A DNA stretch of 11,789 nucleotides from JAILEN01 sp036723975 (GTDB taxonomy: Bacteria; Bacillota; Clostridia; Lachnospirales; Lachnospiraceae), in NCBI GenBank assembly GCA_036723975.1, contig DAIMGJ010000029.1:1-11789 (forward strand). The letters are read 5' to 3'. The notes beneath the pieces were generated by a model. It was given only the letters and a program-made list of their open reading frames with translations, had not been told where the DNA came from and did no database searches. The position numbers were made by a program, and so were the translations under genes. Positions within the stretch are counted from its first letter, which is position 1. Each line of letters begins with the position of its first letter. Shown here in pieces: positions 5,512-11,789 of the stretch.

Positions 5512-6969
5512 ATGAAAGCGAAAACAGTAAAAAAGAAATTACACATAACGATTTGGGCAGTCGCACTGGCGTCAACTGTATGCTTTAGTGCATGTACACT
5601 TCCTGAGACAACATCACAAGAGGAAAATGTAGCTTCTGAGGAAACTGCATCGGCAAATTATAAGGAACTGCAAAAAAGTGATTTGACACTTACAGATTCT
5701 GTCGAGAATAGTGAAGACGGCGGGCATGCAATCGAGGCAGATGGCGAGGAAAAAGAAGTAAGCAATACGGAAGTTACAAAGTCGGGTGACAGTGAAGGCG
5801 ATGAAGCAGATTTTTATGGTGAAAATGCAACGATTTTTGCCACAAATGAAGCCACACTTTCCTTAGAAGGCATCTATGTATACTCGAATGGTGCGCATGC
5901 GAATGGTGTTTTTTCCTACGGTGAAGGAACAACTGTAAATATTTCCGATTCCTTAATTGAAACGGATGGAAATTGTTCCGGAGGTCTTATGACAACCGGT
6001 GGCGGAACCACGAATGCAACAAATGTTACGATTCATACAACCGGAAATTCCTCTGCGGCTATCCGATCTGACAGGGGTGGTGGAACGGTTACTGTAACAA
6101 ACAGTTATGCGACAACCACAGGAACCGGTTCGCCGGCAATTTATTCGACTGCAGATATTACAGTGGAAGATAGTTATCTTTCTTCCGATGGTTCTCAGGG
6201 CGTTGTTGTGGAAGGAAGCAATACCGTTACCTTAAACAATGTGGATATGGTCGCAAATAATACAGAGAAGAATAGCGATAAATCCGAGTATTATCAGGCG
6301 GTTATGATGTATCAGTCCCAGTCCGGAGATGCAGCGGAAGGTTTGTCTGAGTTTTCCATGACAGGCGGTACGCTCGTAAACAAATCCGGAGATATTTTCT
6401 TTGTAAACAACACGGCTGCCACAATTTCACTTTCTGATGCAAGTATTACAAACGAAGACAGTGATGGCGTGTTTTTAAGAGCGGCTGCTGCAGGTTGGGG
6501 ACAGGAAGGTTCTAACGGTGGACTTGTTACCTTAAATGCCTCAAATCAAGAGATTAGCGGCGATATGGTAGTGGATGATATTTCCGTATTAAACTTCTAT
6601 CTTTCAGATGCATCAACATACGAGGGTGCCATCAATGCGGAAGGAAGCGATGGTCAAATCTATGTGGAAATTGAGAGTGGATCCACATGGAAACTAACCG
6701 GCGATTCTTATGTAACTTCTCTTTCCTGTGATGCAGATGCCATTGATTTAAACGGTTATACTCTTTATGTAAATGGCGTGGAATACGAAGAAGGTAGTAC
6801 TTCTTCCGGCGAAGCAATCGAGATTGAAGTGAAAGAATCACAGGGAAATCCGGGTGAAGCACCGGAAGGAGAAATGCCAAGCGGTGAGAAACCGGACGGA
6901 GAAATGCCAAGCGGTGAAAAACCGGAAGGAGAAGCCCCAAGCGGTGAGAAACCGAGCAAAAAGAAATAA
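5512..6969 (+). CDS. Surface lipoprotein with beta-helix-like repeats and Pro/Gly/Glu tail
   Basis: The 485-residue protein starts with a Lys-rich N-terminus, a hydrophobic stretch (~11-24) and a lipobox-like FSAC with C28 as the probable lipidation site. It should be exported and anchored to the outer face of the membrane. Residues ~55-420 consist of repeating short strands rich in Thr, Asn, Gly and Ser (GVFSYGEGTTVNISDSLIET; GGTVTVTNSYATTTG; TVTLNNVDMVANN), the pattern of right-handed parallel beta-helix adhesins or polysaccharide-binding proteins. No pectate-lyase catalytic set is evident. The end (~446-485) is a repeat of GEMPSGEKP-type units, probably a cell-wall-spanning or spacer segment, without LPXTG. 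AAAGGAG lies just before ATG 5512. Enzymatic activity cannot be inferred; adhesion or glycan binding is the best guess. Confidence 0.8.
   Translation: MKAKTVKKKLHITIWAVALASTVCFSACTLPETTSQEENVASEETASANYKELQKSDLTLTDSVENSEDGGHAIEADGEEKEVSNTEVTKSGDSEGDEADFYGENATIFATNEATLSLEGIYVYSNGAHANGVFSYGEGTTVNISDSLIETDGNCSGGLMTTGGGTTNATNVTIHTTGNSSAAIRSDRGGGTVTVTNSYATTTGTGSPAIYSTADITVEDSYLSSDGSQGVVVEGSNTVTLNNVDMVANNTEKNSDKSEYYQAVMMYQSQSGDAAEGLSEFSMTGGTLVNKSGDIFFVNNTAATISLSDASITNEDSDGVFLRAAAAGWGQEGSNGGLVTLNASNQEISGDMVVDDISVLNFYLSDASTYEGAINAEGSDGQIYVEIESGSTWKLTGDSYVTSLSCDADAIDLNGYTLYVNGVEYEEGSTSSGEAIEIEVKESQGNPGEAPEGEMPSGEKPDGEMPSGEKPEGEAPSGEKPSKKK
6868..6957 (+). repeat. Three 30-bp in-frame tandem repeats at the end of the lipoprotein gene
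   Basis: Units at 6868-6897, 6898-6927 and 6928-6957 each begin GGAGAA and contain CCAAGCGGTGA(G/A)AAACCG, encoding GE(M/A)PSGEKP(D/E/S). The first two differ at only two positions. Copy number could vary by slippage without changing frame. Confidence 0.9.
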
Positions 6970-6994
6970 ATAATTAATTAATAATAGTTTAATT

Positions 6995-7024
6995 AGAGGA
7001 TACCTATGGGGTGTCCTCTTTTTT
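6995..7024 (+). terminator. Rho-independent terminator of the lipoprotein gene
   Basis: AGAGGATACC (6995-7004) pairs with GGTGTCCTCT (7010-7019) with one G-U, 5-nt loop, followed by a run of T's to 7024. Confidence 0.88.
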
Positions 7025-7076
7025 GCAGCGCTATGTCGATAAAATTTGACAAAACACGCAATTTTGTAAAATATTA

Positions 7077-7129
7077 TTGACATTGCTCCCCGACTGTATA
7101 CTGATATTAAAAGGTAAACATACTATAAT
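7077..7129 (+). promoter_or_regulatory. Possible promoter for the 221-residue protein gene
   Basis: A consensus TTGACA lies at 7077-7082 with a TGATAT 19 bp later. A separate perfect TATAAT (7124-7129) has no good -35. Which is used cannot be decided from the sequence. Confidence 0.25.
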
Positions 7130-7164
7130 GAGAAAGATGTTAAAACTACTTTGGGAGGGAACCA

Positions 7165-7830
7165 ATGGATAAAGAGTTAAAAAGTAAAAAATGGGACGAC
7201 GCCGTAAAAAAGATGCAGGCATGTCATTTAAGCCTTTTAAATCCGGAAGATGCAAAGTCAGCTGACTGGAAAGAGGCATTTAACGCACTTGTAAAGGCGA
7301 TAAAGGAAGAACGAAGCTACAACCCGGCATTTGCACCGGAGCTTTCTGATTTGGATGAGGCAACGAAAAACACCTACGGCTTTTACGATATCTTGGAAGA
7401 ATATTTTGACTTCCTTGAGGAAAAAGAAGATTGGGACGATGTGATTGAGTCCGCAGAAGAAATGATTTCTCTTTTTAAGTGGGAGAAAAAGCTTCCCTCT
7501 GAGTATATGTTCCGCAAAGGAAACGCTTTGGAAAAAGCCCGTCGTTTAAACGAGGCAGAAGATTTCGGCGAGTACTGGCTTTCTCACAGCCCACAGGATT
7601 TGTATGCGGCAGCTTCTAACGTATTTTTAAAAGCAGAAATCGGAAAGTACGACGAAGCAAGAGCCATTACGGAAAAATATTTGCGTGATGATTTGATGTG
7701 CGATAAGGATTCGGATTGCTTCTTTATGGCCGCTTATCGTCTCTATGAATTAACCGATGACATCAACGCAAAACAGCGTATCGAAAAAAAGATTGCCGAA
7801 TATCAAGAAATCATGGATCGAAAAAACTAA
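7165..7830 (+). CDS. Helical-repeat (TPR-like) cytoplasmic protein of unknown function
   Basis: The 221-residue protein is highly charged and predicted mostly alpha-helical, with no signal peptide or membrane segment. Helix pairs of about 34 residues with small residues at regular positions (KLPSEYMFRKGNALEKARRL; SNVFLKAEIGKYDEARAITE) suggest tetratricopeptide-like repeats across ~85-215. The pattern of aromatic residues after acidic turns (EYFDFLEEKEDWDDVIESAE) supports this. Such proteins usually act as scaffolds for protein partners. GGGAGGG (7152-7158) supports ATG 7165. It is flanked by terminators on both sides, so it is a single-gene unit. I do not recognise the specific family. Confidence 0.8.
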   Translation: MDKELKSKKWDDAVKKMQACHLSLLNPEDAKSADWKEAFNALVKAIKEERSYNPAFAPELSDLDEATKNTYGFYDILEEYFDFLEEKEDWDDVIESAEEMISLFKWEKKLPSEYMFRKGNALEKARRLNEAEDFGEYWLSHSPQDLYAAASNVFLKAEIGKYDEARAITEKYLRDDLMCDKDSDCFFMAAYRLYELTDDINAKQRIEKKIAEYQEIMDRKN

Positions 7831-7846
7831 ATAGGAAATAATGAGG

Positions 7847-7873
7847 ATAGAGACTTAAGGGCTCTCTATTTTT
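7847..7873 (+). terminator. Rho-independent terminator after the TPR-like gene
   Basis: ATAGAGA (7847-7853) and TCTCTAT (7863-7869) form a 7-bp stem with a 9-nt loop, followed by T's to 7873. It lies 17 nt after the stop codon. Confidence 0.8.
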
Positions 7874-7892
7874 GCGTTATGGAAGTTTCTAG

Positions 7893-8036
7893 TTTACGAA
7901 TCTTCAGAGAACGATTAATGAGCAGGCTGCAAAGGGCTACAGATTACATACCATCTCAACTACTTCATCCGGTTTTAAGGGCTTCATGGGCGGAGACAAG
8001 ATTCAGGCTACAATGGTATTTGAGAAGGTGTTGTAA
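7893..8036 (+). pseudogene. DUF4177-family protein, C-terminal fragment
   Basis: The frame open from a stop at 7890-7892 to TAA 8034-8036 contains INEQAAKGYRLHTISTTSSG and GGDKIQATMVFEKVL, the characteristic end of DUF4177 proteins: a helix, 'GYRLHT' strand, Gly-rich turn, 'VFEK' final strand. The N-terminal half (the usual MKxYEYxxV strand) and any start codon or ribosome binding site are absent. A terminator follows directly, so the 3' end of an old gene is preserved while the 5' end is lost. The function of the family is unknown. An overlapping ATG-started frame at 7879-8046 is out of phase with this homology and is not proposed as a gene. Confidence 0.6.
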
Positions 8037-8052
8037 GGATAAATAATGAAAG

Positions 8053-8080
8053 CGGGACAATGGAAATTGTTCCGTTTTTT
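8053..8080 (+). terminator. Rho-independent terminator after the DUF4177 fragment
   Basis: CGGGACAAT (8053-8061) pairs with ATTGTTCCG (8066-8074), GGAA tetraloop, one G-U, then six T's. This insulates the argonaute cassette from upstream reading. Confidence 0.88.
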
Positions 8081-8132
8081 CTTGTGATTAAAGAATGTTG
8101 GCTATGTAAAAGAATAGATAATTAAAAATGGT

Positions 8133-8161
8133 TTGCTTATGCACAATCTACAGCGCATAAT
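8133..8161 (+). promoter_or_regulatory. Putative promoter and dyad operator of the argonaute cassette
   Basis: TTGCTT (8133-8138) and CATAAT (8156-8161) are 17 bp apart, a plausible sigma-A promoter. The same stretch contains a dyad TTATGC-N12-GCATAA (8137-8142/8155-8160) covering the spacer, where a bound repressor would block polymerase. The sequence CTTATGCACAAT (8136-8147) in its left arm recurs exactly at 11466-11477 before the third gene of the cassette. The WYL protein encoded downstream is the natural candidate to bind it. A second AT-rich -10 option (TATAAT, 8187-8192) lacks a matching -35. Confidence 0.45.
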
Positions 8162-8205
8162 ATATGTAATAATTATCTTGTATCATTATAATTGATTGAA
8201 AGCGA

Positions 8206-8215
8206 GGTAATTACC
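8206..8215. promoter_or_regulatory. Perfect 10-bp palindrome between the Shine-Dalgarno and start codon of argonaute
   Basis: GGTAATTACC overlaps the end of the ribosome binding site GAGGT (8205-8208 region) and ends one base before ATG 8217. It could be a translational or transcriptional control site, or chance. Confidence 0.3.
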
Positions 8216-8216
8216 A

Positions 8217-10460
8217 ATGCATAACGAAGAATTGAGACTTGAAGTTTATCCATCAAATGGCGTTGTCCCAACATGCTTATTTCATATCTATAATTTGAAA
8301 ACACAGAATATAGAGGAAAACCCTTATAAGATAATTAGAGGGGCATGCTTAAAATTAAGCAATGTAAATCACGAGATTGGCATTTTTGAGAACGGACATC
8401 AAATCATTTCAACAGAACAAATAGAGAACATTCCTAAAGAATTAGATTTTTCCTTAGACTATGTCGGCTATGAAACATTAGAAGTTTCCTCGAATACCAA
8501 GGCCTATGAGAAGTATATTGAATTTCTAATTAGACGAAGTCTTTCTTCGGTTAAAGTGTTAGAAAAGTACAATAAGTATTCGTGTAAAAATGATATTACT
8601 TCCAGGTGGTTTAGAAATCCTGATGGAGAGTATAAAACATATAAATCAGATGATAAAAGCATTAGCCTTGAGAGAATATTTAGAATAAATGTTGAAATTA
8701 ATAAAACGGGAAAAGCATACTTGTGGCTTGATACTAAAACTGGTTTCCACTCGCAGCTATCAGTTATGGATATGATAGAAAAGGAAATAGATGTTCTAGG
8801 TCATGAAGTAAAAAACGATTGGGGTTTATTTCGACAAACAGGTATTTTGACTGAAATTAGTGAGACAACAGTTAGTGAACCCTTGAATGAACTTAGTTGT
8901 AGTTTAAAAGAATACTACATGGAAAAAAAGAAGGAGGCTTATCGTGTTGAACAACTACCTGATAATACGCCGGTTGTATTTGTTAAACCACGTAACGGAG
9001 AAAAGCCACTCGCATATTATCCGCAAGCACTAATACCGGTACTAACTAGGGAAAAAGTAGGGAAAATTGATTCAACATTTTCCGCTAGAATAGAGTCTGT
9101 TGTAAAACGTAATATGGCTAGCCGATATGCTCTGGATCGAGAGTTTATCACTGATATCGGCGAGTTAGATGGATTAAATGGATTGTCTTTTAGCACGGAT
9201 CTTGCAGATTTAGATTCATTAGGATTTTCAATGACATCAATATCATTACCAGAGTTAGTTTGTGGGAATAAAAACATAATTAATTGTGGACATGAATATC
9301 AGACCTTTAGTCGTGGTTTTTATCAAAAACCGCATAAGCCATTAAAAATCGGATACCTTTATCCGAGAGGAGAGAATGATTTAATAAGGCAAGTAGCTAT
9401 AGATATATATAGTTTTGCGACACTAGGAGGTTATCACCGAAAAAAGGATAAGTATATTCATGAAAAACTAATAGATATTCAATGGCCACCGACAATTGCG
9501 TACGAATATGATTTGGGAAATACTACGGATTATAAACGAGCAGCATTAAAACTAAAATCTACCGATGAGGTTGATGTTGTGATTGCTCTTATTCCTGACG
9601 GAGTGGATGAAGAAAGCCCATATAACCCATTTAAGAAAATCTGGGCGGAACTTAATATTCCATCGCAAATGATAAGTATGAAAACGGCTAGAAAGTTTGC
9701 GACTGATCAAAAAAATAACTCTAACGACTCCAAGTATTATCTTCAGAATATAATACTTGGAATACTAGGGAAAACTGGAGGAATTCCATGGATTGTAAAC
9801 CAGATGCCTGGTGATGTAGATTGTTTTGTGGGATTGGATGTGTCTACCCAGGCTCGAGGTATTCATTACCCAGCGTGTTCTGTTGTGTTTGATAAATATG
9901 GTAGATTAATCGGATTCTTTAAGCCAAGAATTGCACAGCAGGGCGAAAAGATTAGTCCGCAAGTTTTGCAAGATATTTTTGATCAGGTAATCATATCGTA
10001 TGAGAATGAATATGGAGAGAAGCCTAATAATATCGTAATTCACAGAGATGGTTTTAGTCGTGAGGATGAGGTGTGGTATGAGCACTACTTTAAAGCGCAG
10101 GGAATTAATTATTCAATTATAGAAGTTAGAAAGAATATTTATAAGAAGATGATTGATTTGAAATTAGCTGACATGAATCCAGCTTCTGGTTCGTGTGTTT
10201 ATAATGACAATAAAGCCTATTTGGTTACAACAATCATGAAGAATAAGAAAGGGTCCCCAAATCCTTTGCTTATTGAGAAGGCATGTGGGGATGTATCTAT
10301 TACAGATGCTGTGACGCAGATTTTATATTTAAGCCAATTGCATGTTGGATCAACGCAGAAAACAAGACTTCCAATAACGACGGGCTACGCTGATAAAATA
10401 TGTAAGAATTTGGATTATGTACCAACCGGACAGGTGGAGAATAAATTGTTCTTTTTGTAA
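8217..10460 (+). CDS. Long-type prokaryotic Argonaute with complete catalytic tetrad
   Basis: The 747-residue protein has the length and layout of long pAgos: N-terminal/L1 region (~1-150), PAZ-like region (~150-275, closing with YYPQALIPVLTRE), L2, MID (~375-535, from PLKIGYLYPRGEN) and PIWI (~535-747). The PIWI nuclease tetrad is complete as DEDD: D541 (GLDVS), E577 glutamate finger (QQGEKIS), D611 (HRDGF) and D726 (GYADK). It ends hydrophobically (KLFFL), as Ago C-termini do when tucked into the core. In MID, SQMI...K489 and Q510...K519 are candidates for the 5'-phosphate pocket. Such enzymes bind a short nucleic-acid guide and cut complementary DNA or RNA, acting against plasmids and phages in the cytoplasm. 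Guide and target type cannot be read from sequence. The gene leads a cassette with a WYL regulator 11 nt downstream, and is more A+T rich than nearby ldh, suggesting transfer. Confidence 0.95.
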   Translation: MHNEELRLEVYPSNGVVPTCLFHIYNLKTQNIEENPYKIIRGACLKLSNVNHEIGIFENGHQIISTEQIENIPKELDFSLDYVGYETLEVSSNTKAYEKYIEFLIRRSLSSVKVLEKYNKYSCKNDITSRWFRNPDGEYKTYKSDDKSISLERIFRINVEINKTGKAYLWLDTKTGFHSQLSVMDMIEKEIDVLGHEVKNDWGLFRQTGILTEISETTVSEPLNELSCSLKEYYMEKKKEAYRVEQLPDNTPVVFVKPRNGEKPLAYYPQALIPVLTREKVGKIDSTFSARIESVVKRNMASRYALDREFITDIGELDGLNGLSFSTDLADLDSLGFSMTSISLPELVCGNKNIINCGHEYQTFSRGFYQKPHKPLKIGYLYPRGENDLIRQVAIDIYSFATLGGYHRKKDKYIHEKLIDIQWPPTIAYEYDLGNTTDYKRAALKLKSTDEVDVVIALIPDGVDEESPYNPFKKIWAELNIPSQMISMKTARKFATDQKNNSNDSKYYLQNIILGILGKTGGIPWIVNQMPGDVDCFVGLDVSTQARGIHYPACSVVFDKYGRLIGFFKPRIAQQGEKISPQVLQDIFDQVIISYENEYGEKPNNIVIHRDGFSREDEVWYEHYFKAQGINYSIIEVRKNIYKKMIDLKLADMNPASGSCVYNDNKAYLVTTIMKNKKGSPNPLLIEKACGDVSITDAVTQILYLSQLHVGSTQKTRLPITTGYADKICKNLDYVPTGQVENKLFFL

Positions 10461-10471
10461 GGAGAAATAAT

Positions 10472-11461
10472 ATGCGAAAGAGTGAATTAATAGATATTTA
10501 CATTTTGGAAATATTAGAAAGACATGCGCATAAAGACCATAAACTCACACAAAATCAGATTATAGAATTATTGAATAATGAGTATGGCGTTGAATGTACT
10601 AGAAATACTCTTTCAAAATATCTTTCTGCACTTCGTGAAGATGGGCGCATTGCAGGGAAACGTGGAGTTTATAAGGTTAATAATTTTAGCGACGAGGAAC
10701 TTCGCTTACTTATTGATGGTGTCCTTTTTGGACAGCATATTCCAGCTGACGATGCAAAAGAAATAATTAAAAAGTTAAAGTCTTTATCAGAACTAGGTTT
10801 AAAAGAACGTGTCAAAAATGTTTATTATGTGGAAGGTTTTAACCGTACACAGAATAAACGTCTTCAAGAAATGATAGATACAATTGATTCTGCTATCCAA
10901 TACGAGAAGAAACTTCGCGTGGTACAAGCAGGTTTTGATATTAATGCGAAAAGCATAACTAATACTGGACGAGAACTGTTGGTAAATCCGTATCAGCTTG
11001 TAACAGAAAAATCACATTATTACTTAATATGTTTAGTAGAGGATGAAAATGGAAAAGGATATCATGGCAAAGACTTGGAAAATTTAAGAATCGATCGTTG
11101 GTGGTCAGTGGAGGAGACTAATATTAGACGTAAGAAAATCGAGACGATTCAAGGCTATGAGCATGGACTAAAGCTAGATAAATATATGCGTGAGCATATT
11201 TATATGTGGACAGGAGCTTCAGAAAGAGTCACTCTTCGGATTCAAAATTACAATGTTAGAGATTTTGTAGATTGGTTTGGTACAGATTATCGTTTGATAA
11301 AAACTGATGAAGAATATACGGAAGTCTCTATCAAAGCCAATGTAAATGCAATTAAGTTTTGGGCGTTACAATACGGGGACGTGGCTACAGTGCTAAAGCC
11401 TGAAGCGTTGAGAAAGGATATTCTTAAATCTATCGAAGATATGCGTGATAGGTATAAATGA
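10472..11461 (+). CDS. WYL-domain transcriptional regulator
   Basis: The 329-residue protein has an N-terminal winged helix-turn-helix (~1-68; LTQNQIIELLNNEYGVECTR is the HTH, then the wing GRIAGKRGVYKV). A helical linker follows, then a WYL domain (~145-215) with NPYQLV, the signature variant HYYLICL and LRIDRWWSVEE, and a C-terminal WCX-like domain (~250-325, FWALQYGDVATVLKPEALRK). WYL regulators bind ligands, often nucleic acids or nucleotides, and commonly repress defence genes (BrxR/CapW type). GGAG (10460-10463) precedes ATG 10472, and the 11-nt gap from argonaute argues for one transcript. It is likely an autoregulator of the cassette acting at 8136-8160. This last point is inference. 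Confidence 0.92.
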   Translation: MRKSELIDIYILEILERHAHKDHKLTQNQIIELLNNEYGVECTRNTLSKYLSALREDGRIAGKRGVYKVNNFSDEELRLLIDGVLFGQHIPADDAKEIIKKLKSLSELGLKERVKNVYYVEGFNRTQNKRLQEMIDTIDSAIQYEKKLRVVQAGFDINAKSITNTGRELLVNPYQLVTEKSHYYLICLVEDENGKGYHGKDLENLRIDRWWSVEETNIRRKKIETIQGYEHGLKLDKYMREHIYMWTGASERVTLRIQNYNVRDFVDWFGTDYRLIKTDEEYTEVSIKANVNAIKFWALQYGDVATVLKPEALRKDILKSIEDMRDRYK

Positions 11462-11465
11462 TGCT

Positions 11466-11477
11466 CTTATGCACAAT
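11466..11477 (+). repeat. Second exact copy of the 12-bp motif CTTATGCACAAT
   Basis: It lies 4 nt after the WYL stop codon and 24 nt before the 64-residue gene. The first copy is at 8136-8147. Here the palindromic partner GCATAA is absent, so it is a half-site at most. Either a second operator or a duplicated boundary sequence. Confidence 0.6.
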
Positions 11478-11501
11478 AATTAGAAATGGAGGAAGTATTC
11501 T

Positions 11502-11696
11502 ATGGATAGAAAAAGCGAATATTGTAATTGTAAATCGGCAGCTTGCGTTACAACAGGGTTTGAAGATGATTTTGGATACTGGGATGTATGCGTAACTTGT
11601 GGGAAAAAGCTTGAAGATGGTCACCATTACTATAATCATTATGATGGAGAGGATCACGAAGTATTTATAGGCCCTAACGGTGATATTATTGAATAG
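11502..11696 (+). CDS. Small Cys/His-rich putative zinc-binding protein
   Basis: The 64-residue protein starts at ATG 11502 behind GGAGGA (11488-11493). It has C8-N-C10, C15, then C30-V-T-C33 and a His-rich stretch (HHYYNHYDGEDHE). The arrangement of two Cys groups suggests one zinc ribbon or knuckle: CxC...CxxC with GYWDVCVTCGKKLEDG. No membrane segment. It is the third gene of the cassette, 40 nt after the WYL gene, with its own strong ribosome binding site and the repeated 12-bp motif upstream. Similar short Cys-rich proteins occur widely in Clostridia without known role, so its link with Argonaute may be incidental. Role unknown; a nucleic-acid-binding accessory is possible. Confidence 0.75.
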   Translation: MDRKSEYCNCKSAACVTTGFEDDFGYWDVCVTCGKKLEDGHHYYNHYDGEDHEVFIGPNGDIIE

Positions 11697-11734
11697 CGTT
11701 AAAAGAATGGGCTATTCAAAAGAGACAGTCATTT

Positions 11735-11789
11735 TGAGGTGACCCCTCAAAGTTAGACTTTTTTACGAGACGACTTTGGTCGTCTCGTT
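11735..11789 (+). mobile_element. Probable left end of an IS3-type insertion sequence (cut by window edge)
   Basis: The sequence at 11735-11758 (GACCCC, then CAAAGTTAGAC) resembles the terminal inverted repeats of IS3/IS150-type elements, as far as I recall these ends. Nothing coding follows before the edge; a transposase would be expected just beyond. Within it TTTGAGG (11733-11739) and CCTCAAA (11745-11751) form a small palindrome. The opposite end and target duplication are outside the window. Confidence 0.45.
11765..11788. terminator. Perfect 10-bp hairpin at the right edge
   Basis: ACGAGACGAC (11765-11774) pairs fully with GTCGTCTCGT (11779-11788) around a TTTG loop. It may be a terminator (the T-run would be outside the window), or an IS-borne hairpin that blocks transcription entering the element. 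Confidence 0.55.

Noticed and set aside
6632..6959. Two repetitive minus-strand frames opposite the lipoprotein C-terminus
   Set aside because: They mirror the 30-bp tandem repeats and have no ribosome binding site.
7879..8046. ATG-started 55-codon frame over the DUF4177 fragment
   Set aside because: It reads a different phase from the DUF4177-like translation and gives an Arg-rich, featureless product.
1..11789. tRNA, rRNA or riboswitch genes
   Set aside because: No cloverleaf with GTTCGA-type T-loop, rRNA segment or recognised riboswitch core was seen by eye; small unstructured RNAs cannot be excluded.

Overview
The window looks like a chromosomal segment of a low-to-moderate GC Gram-positive anaerobe, most likely a Lachnospiraceae member (Clostridia). 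The basis is strong AGGAGG-type ribosome binding sites, L-lactate dehydrogenase, a PAS/GGDEF protein, a beta-helix-like lipoprotein, and the residue style of several genes. This is an inference from gene content, not a database match.

Layout. Positions 1-990 hold the end of a probable Sir2-type deacylase, followed by two genes of a small redox/detoxification cluster (ABM-family monooxygenase and flavodoxin-type NAD(P)H/FMN oxidoreductase). Each of these two has lost its middle, and a ten-codon stub closes the region before a terminator. A PAS/GGDEF diguanylate cyclase follows (1155-2618). At 2654-3091 the C-terminal part of a LysR regulator (minus strand) abuts the C-terminal part of an NTF2/SnoaL-like protein (plus strand), as if one deletion removed both 5' ends and the divergent promoter between them. 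Positions 3314-4536 carry a CopZ-like HMA protein and L-lactate dehydrogenase. Convergent to these is a zinc-ribbon membrane protein with an acidic Ser/Asp/Trp tail, divergent from a 485-residue surface lipoprotein. A 221-residue helical protein of unknown function and a DUF4177 C-terminal fragment follow.

The notable part is 8133-11696, visibly more A+T rich than the LDH region. It encodes a full-length prokaryotic Argonaute (747 residues, complete DEDD catalytic tetrad), then 11 nt later a 329-residue HTH-WYL transcription factor, then 40 nt later a 64-residue Cys-rich probable zinc-binding protein. A 12-bp sequence, CTTATGCACAAT, occurs exactly twice: in the argonaute promoter, where it forms part of a dyad, and just ahead of the small gene. 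The simplest reading is a three-gene defence cassette autoregulated by its WYL protein. The window ends in what looks like the terminal inverted repeat of an IS3-type insertion sequence, so the cassette lies between a zone of eroded genes and a mobile element.

Functions of recognised families rest on motifs visible in the translations. The defence role, the operator and the pairing of the small protein with Argonaute are inferences.
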